12,510 bases of DNA from Bacteroidota bacterium (GTDB taxonomy: Bacteria; Bacteroidota; Ignavibacteria; Tepidaquicellales; Tepidaquicellaceae). The stretch covers positions 1-12,510 of the forward strand of contig DOWN01000278.1 of NCBI GenBank assembly GCA_003519545.1, read 5' to 3'. How positions within the stretch are numbered: position 1 is the stretch's first letter; every line of letters begins with the position of its first letter. This document shows positions 6,879 through 12,510 of the stretch, piece by piece. The notes under the pieces were generated by a model. That model was not told where the DNA came from. It was given only the letters and a program-made list of their open reading frames with translations, and did no database searches. Both the position numbers and the translations under genes were made by a program.

Positions 6879-7956
6879 ATATTCACAGGTTAAAGCATTA
6901 CTATCTATAACTAAAGGAAGTTTAACAGGGCTTTTCAGAAACCCTACCGCTTTTGTTTTTAATCTTGCCTTTCCTTTAATCTTTATAATAGTCTTCGGAT
7001 TTATATCAGGCGGTGGTTTTAAAATGGATGTAGCCATTGATAAAAGTTCAGACACATTAAATCCGATTTACTCCGAACTGGTAAAAATACCCTCAATTAA
7101 TATTGTCAGAGATAAAACAGATGAAGAGATAAATTCAGATCTAACGAAGGGAACTATAGAAGGTCTATTAAAAATTACAAACAACAACGGAATATATGAT
7201 GTTGATTTAAAAACTACAACCGCATCTATGACAGGCGGTAATATTTTAAAGTTACTCATTTCTCAGATAGTAGATAATGTAAATCTTGTAAGTGCAGATG
7301 TAAAAAATAAAGTAGCAAAAATGAATCAGCAGACTATAGAAGGAAGAAAATATAAAACTATTGATTTCATATTGCCGGGTCAACTCGGTTTTGCTTTGCT
7401 CTCATCGGGAGTTTTTGGTGCTGCGTTTATATTCCTAATATTAAGACAGACACTTGTTATCAAAAGATTTTTTGCAACACCGGTAAGTAAATTTGCAATT
7501 GTTTGTGGTGAAGGATTAAGCAGACTTGTCTTTTCCATTTTTAACAGTGTGATATTAATTTCAATCGGTTATTTTGTTTTCGGATTTACACTTGTTAACG
7601 GGTTTGAAACTTTTTTTAATATGATAATTTTATGTACGATAGCATTGATAATATTTCTTGGTTTTGGATTTGTTGTATCAGGATTGGCAACAAATGAAAA
7701 TTCTGTTCCGGCAATCGCAAATTTAATAACACTACCACAGTTTTTATTAGCCGGCACATTTTTTTCAATATCGAATTTCCCGGAATGGTTGCAACCTGTG
7801 AGCAAAGTATTACCTCTAACTTACCTTAATAATGCTTTAAGAAAAATTTCTTTTGAAGGTGCTACAATTTTTGATGTGATGCCTGAGATTGGGATTTTAG
7901 TCTTATGGGGAGTGGTAGTCTATTTAATAGCGATTAAAACTTTCAGATGGGAATAA
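6871..7956 (+). CDS. ABC-2 type transporter permease
   Basis: This 361-residue protein has the usual ABC-2 exporter topology: a first helix (about 26-46), a large extracytoplasmic domain (about 50-165), then five helices near 171-191, 217-240, 249-271, 279-300 and 337-356. The conserved region after the fifth helix, ISNFPEWLQPVSKVLPLTYL (300-319), is characteristic of the family. The helix-connecting segment RQTLVIKRFFATPVSKF (192-208) matches the region that contacts the ATPase. Its start lies inside the ATPase gene, so the two are translated together and form the transporter. It ends 2 bases before the stop of the convergent ATP-grasp-like gene, with no terminator between them. Confidence 0.9.
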   Translation: MNKYSQVKALLSITKGSLTGLFRNPTAFVFNLAFPLIFIIVFGFISGGGFKMDVAIDKSSDTLNPIYSELVKIPSINIVRDKTDEEINSDLTKGTIEGLLKITNNNGIYDVDLKTTTASMTGGNILKLLISQIVDNVNLVSADVKNKVAKMNQQTIEGRKYKTIDFILPGQLGFALLSSGVFGAAFIFLILRQTLVIKRFFATPVSKFAIVCGEGLSRLVFSIFNSVILISIGYFVFGFTLVNGFETFFNMIILCTIALIIFLGFGFVVSGLATNENSVPAIANLITLPQFLLAGTFFSISNFPEWLQPVSKVLPLTYLNNALRKISFEGATIFDVMPEIGILVLWGVVVYLIAIKTFRWE

Positions 7957-7958
7957 AA

Positions 7959-9146
7959 TTATTTTTCAAAGTATCCTATACTTGAACCGACCCATGTTTT
8001 ATTTTTATTGAAATCAACTCCCATCATTTTTCCTTTACCCATTCTTACGAGATTAATACATAATTCAGGTTTGTCTTTCCATACAGCCAAGATTCTAATT
8101 TCTGCTTTTGCAGGTTCATCAAGAGTTTCAATGGCAGTTGCAAATTTAATTTTCCTTTGAAGAACATACTCGTGCTTTTTATCATCGGGAACTGAAGTAA
8201 TATCTTCTTTAACGACATCAAACTTAACACCTGCACCTGCAAAGGAGTATAGCGGTTTCAAAACATAATTTTCCAGATCTGAAGGAATTTCTTTTAAGTC
8301 CGAAAGAAAAATAGATTCGGGGACATATTTACTTTTTATAAATGGCAGAAGATATTTACTGATTCTGAAAAACCAGTTTGGATGTGTAATCCATTTTACA
8401 TCAAGTTCTTCAGTAAATCTGAAATTATATTTAATATCCGATCTGCCTTTTAGTTCATCATAAATCACTCTGTTGTAAATTCTATCTATTGGAGTTTTCT
8501 TTCCGTTAATATCATAATATAATTTTTTTCCTTCTTTGGTAATTTTTGTAAGGCATACCGGTTTTATTCCTAACATCTTTTCAGTACATAAAAAGTCTAT
8601 ATACGTTTTCTGTTTTTCAGGTTCAATTTCTAAAAGGATAACATTTTCAGGATTAGAATCACCAATAATAACATCTTTAACTTTTTGAATGTAAGTCTCA
8701 TGATTTAAACCGTTGAAATAATGAGTATAATTTTCGGGGATTTCAAAATTTTTTCTAAATGCTTCGTTTAACAATTCCTGATAACAGTATAAAGAAGGAA
8801 ATCCTTGAAGTTCAATTAACTGAGGAATATAATTTCCATTTTCATCGAGACCAATTGCAAAATCTATTGCGAGAACATCCGTGTGTGAAGACTGATTTGG
8901 GACTTCGAGACCTGGAGGTATTGCTTTTTCTGATGCTTCTTTAAATTTATCAGACTGAAGAAAATTTAAAATATCATTGGATGCATTAACTAAAAGATTT
9001 TTGAATTCGGATGTAATAAAAACAGGAGTTTCAGAAATTCTGAAATCAATTTTTGTATTGTAAGCATTATCAAGATACTGAAGCATTGAGTTATATTTCT
9101 CTTCAGTAAATTCAGAATTATATTTTTTTCTTAAATCTTTTATCAT
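7959..9146 (-). CDS. ATP-grasp-like protein, possibly circularly permuted (glutathionylspermidine synthase-like order)
   Basis: This 395-residue soluble protein has no exact family I can name. Features suggest an ATP-grasp carboxylate ligase: a lysine and glycine loop KPLYSFAGAGVKF (297-309), LQRKI (329-333), AEIRIL (348-353) and LVRMGKGKMMGVDFN (366-380). Much earlier lie likely catalytic acids, D95 in AIDFAIG and E112 in IELQGFPSLY, and the segment DRIYNRVIYDEL (221-232). Acid motif first and ATP-binding glycine loop later is the reverse of the usual ATP-grasp order and resembles permuted members such as glutathionylspermidine synthase; this is inference. It begins 7 bases after the aminopeptidase gene and is the last gene of the leftward operon, so it probably acts in the same pathway. 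The ligated substrates are unknown. Confidence 0.68.
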   Translation of the reverse strand: MIKDLRKKYNSEFTEEKYNSMLQYLDNAYNTKIDFRISETPVFITSEFKNLLVNASNDILNFLQSDKFKEASEKAIPPGLEVPNQSSHTDVLAIDFAIGLDENGNYIPQLIELQGFPSLYCYQELLNEAFRKNFEIPENYTHYFNGLNHETYIQKVKDVIIGDSNPENVILLEIEPEKQKTYIDFLCTEKMLGIKPVCLTKITKEGKKLYYDINGKKTPIDRIYNRVIYDELKGRSDIKYNFRFTEELDVKWITHPNWFFRISKYLLPFIKSKYVPESIFLSDLKEIPSDLENYVLKPLYSFAGAGVKFDVVKEDITSVPDDKKHEYVLQRKIKFATAIETLDEPAKAEIRILAVWKDKPELCINLVRMGKGKMMGVDFNKNKTWVGSSIGYFEK

Positions 9147-9153
9147 TAATAAA

Positions 9154-10185
9154 TCAGATTAAGAATTTTCCTTTTTCCATAACCTGTTCTGTTTCATTTC
9201 CGTAATCAAACCAAATTGAACATTTAATACTCACACAGTCAATATGGGTAGTTGAAACCCAATCTGCTCCGGTATATTTTGAATAAGGATGTCCGAAAGC
9301 AATATGTATAGTCGGTAGTTTTTCATCCTGTAAAATATTACCGATTACTTTTTTACATGCAAGATTAGTACCGATAGCATATTCACCTACTCTGTTACTG
9401 TTTTCATCAGTCATTGTGTATTCAGTAAATTCTTCAAGCAGTTCTTTATTATCACACTCCATTCTTGTAATTCTTGAATCAGCAATTTCAATTTTTAATG
9501 GAGTGTTTATCAAATCACCATACTTAGCACAGAGATAATCTCCGACAACGCCATCAACAACAAAAGTGCCGTCAACTTTTAAAGGAGAAGTGAAAATTTC
9601 TCCGCCCGGTAAATTTCCCCATTTCTCAACAGATATTATTCCGCTTGTTTTTAGCCATTTAATTTTATCAGTAAACTCAGCAATCATATCAGTTCCATTA
9701 TCAGACTTCACCAATATTTTTTTTGCACGTCTTGCTTTTTCAATTAGTCTTTGACTTATATCATCAACTTCAGAGTAGTCTGCTCTCATACCTTCAAGCA
9801 TAATCTGTTTTGTGATATTAACCATATGAGCATGTCTGATTTTATTAGCGTCAACAACATCTGTCATATCAATTCTTGATCTGAGTTCACCCTCTTTTGC
9901 TTGAGCACAAAAAATACTGACCTGTGATTTAGCTAAATCTTCAAGAATTGGTTTAGGCATATTCTTTAAAGGACGTGGAGCGTAATCTTCCATAACCATA
10001 ACAGAAAATTCAGAACCGACTTTTTTAATCTCAGCGGCTAAGGCAGCAGCAATTTCTATATCCTCGTTATCCGTAATGATTGTTACTCTTTCGGTGGGTT
10101 TTAGCCTTAAGCATGCATTGACAGCATTGTATGCACCTTTTGAAAGTTCACTGTCAAATGTTACATTTTGTATTTCACTGTTCAT
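9154..10185 (-). CDS. M29-family metallo-aminopeptidase
   Basis: This 343-residue protein matches the M29 (AmpS/AmpT/PepS) aminopeptidases, which use two metal ions to remove N-terminal residues from peptides. Expected metal ligands are present in family order: E196 in LPGGEIFTSP, E268 in VGEYAIGTN, H294 in IHIAFGH, and H314 and D316 in THIDCVS. The N-terminal half (about 1-125) has the alternating strand/helix pattern of the family, including RVTIITDNED (33-42). It is somewhat shorter than the roughly 360-415 residues usual for characterised members. There is no signal peptide, so it should act in the cytosol. It sits between a GCS2-type ligase (34 bases upstream) and an ATP-grasp-like protein (7 bases downstream), which suggests it trims or recycles the ligases' amide product rather than serving only in general peptide turnover. 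Confidence 0.88.
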   Translation of the reverse strand: MNSEIQNVTFDSELSKGAYNAVNACLRLKPTERVTIITDNEDIEIAAALAAEIKKVGSEFSVMVMEDYAPRPLKNMPKPILEDLAKSQVSIFCAQAKEGELRSRIDMTDVVDANKIRHAHMVNITKQIMLEGMRADYSEVDDISQRLIEKARRAKKILVKSDNGTDMIAEFTDKIKWLKTSGIISVEKWGNLPGGEIFTSPLKVDGTFVVDGVVGDYLCAKYGDLINTPLKIEIADSRITRMECDNKELLEEFTEYTMTDENSNRVGEYAIGTNLACKKVIGNILQDEKLPTIHIAFGHPYSKYTGADWVSTTHIDCVSIKCSIWFDYGNETEQVMEKGKFLI

Positions 10186-10219
10186 TTAGATTGAAACTAT
10201 TTATGAATTAATTTTAAAA

Positions 10220-11329
10220 TTATAATGGTGTTACTATTCCTCTGTGAGTTTCATCAATAATATAATCAACAACTTTTTTCAAATCTCCGCCGGACTCGTT
10301 ATAAACTTTTAATTGTCTGTCTGCACCTGTTCCGTCTTTTAATATTTTGAATATATAACTAACTTCTTCTCTGCTGCCGAGTTCATCCACAACATCATCA
10401 ATAAATTCGAGAAGTTCTTTTGCAAGAGAAACAAACTCTACTTCTTTTTGTTTTCCGAAATCAATTAATTTTCCCGTTATGCCGTATCTTGATGCTCTCC
10501 ATTTATTCTCCATAATCAAAGCACGTCTGTAAATTCTGAAACCAAGATTTTGTTTTATCAGTTTATGAAGTTTAGCAACGACTGCCTGAATCAATGCTGC
10601 CAAAGCAATAGTTTCATCTATTCTCATCGTAACATCACACGCTCTGAATTCAAGAGTATTGAATATCGGATGAAGTCTTATATCCCACCAAATTTTTTTT
10701 GCGTTATCAATACAATTTGTTTTTACAAGTAGATTTGTAAAATTATCGAGTTCGCCGACGCTCGTGAAATAATCCGGAATACCTGTTCTTGGAAACTTAT
10801 CAAAAACTTTAACTCTGTAAGATTTAAAACCGGTATTTCGACCTAACCAAAAAGGTGAGTTTGTAGATAATGCAAAAATATGAGGAATAAAATATCTTGC
10901 GGCATTCATTATCTGAACACCAAGTTCCCTGTTATCCAATCCAACATGAACATGTAAACCGAAAATAAGATTTGCTCTTGCAGTTTCCTGCATTTCATTT
11001 ATTATTTCATGGTATCTCGGATTATCAGTGATTTTTTGTTCACGCCAGTGTGAAAAAGGATGAGTACCTGCTGCAGCAATTCTCATATTATTTTCAATAG
11101 CAATCTGTGCGAGAGCACTTCTCATACGCGTAACTTCAAGACGTGCTTCTTTAATATCTTTACAGATATTTGTCCCAATCTCAACAACAGACTGGTGCAT
11201 CTCCGGTTTCAGATTTTCTTTTAATACTTTACTGCCTGAATCGAACATCTGCTGAACATGGGAGTGAAGTTCCCTTGTCTCAGGATCTACAATCTGAAAT
11301 TCCTCTTCAATACCTAAAGTGTATAACAT
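10220..11329 (-). CDS. Carboxylate-amine ligase of the GCS2/YbdK family
   Basis: This 369-residue protein is a full-length member of the glutamate-cysteine ligase family 2 (COG2170, YbdK-like), in the glutamine-synthetase-fold superfamily. These enzymes activate a carboxylate with ATP and join it to an amine. Visible motifs are LGIEEEFQIVDPETREL (5-21), HQSVVEIGTN (45-54), AGTHPFSHW (87-95), FGLHVHVGLD (123-132, metal/nucleotide site), NSPFW (157-161), WWDIRLHP (214-221), LEFRACD (226-232) and ENKWRASRYG (274-283). E. coli YbdK has only weak glutamate-cysteine ligase activity, so the real substrate of this family is often unknown. The start places the G-I-E-E-E motif at residue 6, as is usual. 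Upstream is an ATP-grasp ligase gene with a possible frameshifted tail ending 4 bases before this ATG; no Shine-Dalgarno is visible, so coupling to that tail's translation is plausible. Confidence 0.92.
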   Translation of the reverse strand: MLYTLGIEEEFQIVDPETRELHSHVQQMFDSGSKVLKENLKPEMHQSVVEIGTNICKDIKEARLEVTRMRSALAQIAIENNMRIAAAGTHPFSHWREQKITDNPRYHEIINEMQETARANLIFGLHVHVGLDNRELGVQIMNAARYFIPHIFALSTNSPFWLGRNTGFKSYRVKVFDKFPRTGIPDYFTSVGELDNFTNLLVKTNCIDNAKKIWWDIRLHPIFNTLEFRACDVTMRIDETIALAALIQAVVAKLHKLIKQNLGFRIYRRALIMENKWRASRYGITGKLIDFGKQKEVEFVSLAKELLEFIDDVVDELGSREEVSYIFKILKDGTGADRQLKVYNESGGDLKKVVDYIIDETHRGIVTPL

Positions 11330-11333
11330 AAAG

Positions 11334-11459
11334 TTATTCTTTTAATTTTTTCTTACGTGGTTTCGTTTCTTTTATAACTTTTGCTTTTACTTCTTTGTTT
11401 GAATCTTTTGGTTTAGAAACTCTTTTTTTCTTTTCAGTTTTAGTATTTAATTCAGAGTT
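11334..11459 (-). other. Lysine-rich open frame, -1 relative to the ATP-grasp gene
   Basis: If the reading frame of the upstream ATP-grasp gene moves back one base in its A10 run, it continues for 41 codons to a TAA at 11334-11336, ending 4 bases before the next start codon. The predicted tail has 15 lysines, 2 arginines and 6 acidic residues, with short basic clusters such as TEKKKR and PRKKK, and would be disordered and polycationic. The joined protein would be about 370 residues. I see no ribosome site or start codon that would make this an independent gene. AT-rich, A-rich DNA lacks stops more often than usual, so the absence of stops alone is weak evidence; the fit to the gene boundary is the stronger argument. 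Confidence 0.5.
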
Positions 11460-12445
11460 TTTTTTTTATTAACTATTTCACCGATTGGTTCATCATTAGC
11501 AAATGTTTTTACAAATCCACCCCAAGTAAGATTATTATATCCTTCTCTGTGGTTTAATGCTCTTCTTATAGCCATATTAGCAGCCGCTTCTACTATCCAG
11601 TCAAAATTTTCTTTTCCAACCGAATTAACATCAGCATCCGGAGCAGGGTTACAGAAATCAATCGCGATTGGAACTCCGTCTCTTACTGCAAACTCAACTG
11701 TATTAAAATCATAGCCGAGTGCGTTATTTAATCTTAAAACATATTCTTTAATCAAAGCGTGAAGTTGAGGATCACGATTTGGATTTTCAGGGAAATATCT
11801 TAAGTGGTGAGGGTTTCTTGGTTCATAAGGCATAATGTGAACATCCTGTCTATCGAGGCAATAACATCTGAAATAACTGTCAAATTTAATTTCTTCTTGA
11901 AGCATCATAACTAACTGACCTGTTTCATTATATGCTTTAAAAAAGTCATCAATACCTTCAAGTTTATAAACATTTTTCCATCCGCCACCTGCGAATGGTT
12001 TGAAGTATGCAGGAAAACCTATATAGTTGAATATTCCTTCCCAATCAAGAGGGAAAGTTAAATTTCTGAATGAATTAGAATTAGTGTCAGGAGGATTTTG
12101 GTTTGATGGTAAAAGAACAGTTTTTGGAACAGGTACACCTACTTTGATAGATAAAGCATTGTTAAAAAACTTTTCATCAGCAGACCACCAGAAAGGATTA
12201 TTAATAACTGCTGTTCCTGAAATTGCAGCATTTTTTAAATAACCTCTATAGAAAGGAACATCTTGAGAAATTCTGTCAATTATAACACAGTATCTTGTAG
12301 GATCTGATTGAATTACTTTATCAATGGAAACAAATTCAGCGATAATATTTTTTTCGCCCATTGCATCAAGTTTTGAGTTAACTCTTTCAACGAAAGCCTG
12401 AGGAAATGTATTTTCCTGTCCGAATAAAATTCCAATACGTTTCAT
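11447..12445 (-). CDS. ATP-grasp ligase (RimK/D-Ala-D-Ala ligase-like fold), uncharacterised
   Basis: This 332-residue protein has an N-terminal pre-ATP-grasp domain (about 1-100, with IGILFGQENTFP at 4-15) and an ATP-grasp domain. ATP-binding features are K149 in AYFKPFAGGGWKNVY (146-160, glycine-rich loop) and LQEEI (182-186). Metal-binding acids are likely E251 in TVEFAVRDG and D263/N266 in IDFCNPAPD (262-270). Such enzymes form an acyl-phosphate and join it to an amine or thiol; the specific substrate is unknown. The start is supported by AAAGGAG 11 bases upstream. It is the first gene of the leftward operon. The annotated frame ends NKKKTLN directly after an A10 run, and a -1 shift there would add a 41-residue basic tail, so the true C-terminus is in doubt. 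Confidence 0.8.
   Translation of the reverse strand: MKRIGILFGQENTFPQAFVERVNSKLDAMGEKNIIAEFVSIDKVIQSDPTRYCVIIDRISQDVPFYRGYLKNAAISGTAVINNPFWWSADEKFFNNALSIKVGVPVPKTVLLPSNQNPPDTNSNSFRNLTFPLDWEGIFNYIGFPAYFKPFAGGGWKNVYKLEGIDDFFKAYNETGQLVMMLQEEIKFDSYFRCYCLDRQDVHIMPYEPRNPHHLRYFPENPNRDPQLHALIKEYVLRLNNALGYDFNTVEFAVRDGVPIAIDFCNPAPDADVNSVGKENFDWIVEAAANMAIRRALNHREGYNNLTWGGFVKTFANDEPIGEIVNKKKTLN
11458..11467 (-). repeat. A10 homopolymer (T10 on the + strand) at the ATP-grasp 3' end
   Basis: Ten consecutive A on the coding strand encode the K-K-K before the annotated stop. Runs of this length are prone to polymerase and ribosome slippage, to replication indels and to sequencing length errors. One extra A, or one -1 slip, joins the gene to the lysine-rich frame; one A fewer gives an immediate TGA. 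Confidence 0.9.
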
Positions 12446-12456
12446 TAAATATAATT

Positions 12457-12463
12457 CTCCTTT
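12457..12463 (-). promoter_or_regulatory. Shine-Dalgarno of the leftward ligase operon
   Basis: AAAGGAG on the minus strand lies 11 bases upstream of the ATG at 12445. The spacing is slightly long but acceptable. It supports this start and marks the first gene of the operon, since the three downstream genes have no comparable site. Confidence 0.65.
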
Positions 12464-12481
12464 AATTAATTATTTTATTTA

Positions 12482-12510
12482 TTTATAAATTTTTTGGAAG
12501 GTTTAGTAAA
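12482..12510 (-). promoter_or_regulatory. Candidate promoter of the ligase/aminopeptidase operon
   Basis: On the minus strand TTTACT (12510-12505) and TATAAA (12487-12482) are separated by 17 bases, matching 4 of 6 and 5 of 6 positions of the sigma70 -35 and -10 consensus. Initiation near 12475 would leave a leader of about 30 bases containing the ribosome site. The region is extremely AT-rich and runs to the window edge, so this is a weak call. Confidence 0.35.

Noticed and set aside
6783..7055. Leftward open frame of 90 codons at the ABC ATPase/permease junction
   Set aside because: It is antisense to two clear genes and has no motif; the two-gene overlap explains the region.
8045..8242. 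Second leftward frame within the ATP-grasp-like gene
   Set aside because: It is an alternative frame of the same strand inside the conserved C-terminal ATP-grasp region, with no start context.
12027..12242. Rightward open frame of 71 codons opposite the ATP-grasp gene
   Set aside because: It is a shadow of a coding region with supported motifs on the other strand.
6871..12445. ABC exporter as the export step of the adjacent ligase pathway
   Set aside because: The exporter is on the opposite strand, convergent, and separately transcribed. Adjacency alone does not support a functional link.

Overview
The window is AT-rich, densely packed bacterial DNA with standard stop codons (TGA is used as a stop) and few recognisable Shine-Dalgarno sites. 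Weak start signals, low GC, a Yip1-family membrane protein, an ADP-heptose-type glycosyltransferase and an M29 aminopeptidase together suggest a member of the Bacteroidota/Ignavibacteria (FCB) group. That placement is an inference from style and gene content. There is no rRNA, tRNA, CRISPR array, transposase or phage gene, and no gene-free stretch longer than about 120 bases.

Left block, rightward (52-2517): a family 9 glycosyltransferase, NadD (NAD synthesis) and a Yip1-domain membrane protein form a tight operon in which each gene overlaps the next by 4 or 8 bases. It meets, tail to tail, a leftward membrane-anchored SpoIIE/RsbU-type PP2C phosphatase (2514-3683); the two stop codons share one TTAA. 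Middle block, rightward (3795-7956): a small single-pass membrane protein of unknown function, a two-CBS-domain protein whose start is better placed at 4068 on a strong Shine-Dalgarno, and an AAA+ ATPase related to magnesium chelatase. A clear intrinsic terminator follows, and then immediately an ABC-2 type exporter pair (ATPase and permease).

Right block, leftward (12445 to 7959): a four-gene operon, read in transcription order as an ATP-grasp ligase, a GCS2/YbdK-type carboxylate-amine ligase, an M29 metallo-aminopeptidase, and a second, very different ATP-grasp-like protein. Three predicted amide-forming ligases plus one cytosolic aminopeptidase suggest a pathway that builds and trims or recycles a small peptide or amide compound, or modifies a protein. 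The substrate cannot be read from the sequence. This is the best candidate in the window for an undescribed system.

The most unusual sequence detail is at the 3' end of the first ATP-grasp gene. The annotated frame ends just after a run of ten A, but a -1 shift at that run opens a lysine-rich 41-residue tail that stops only 4 bases before the next gene. It fills what would otherwise be the largest gap in the operon. The cause is either a homopolymer indel (natural or a sequencing error) or slippage that makes two protein forms.
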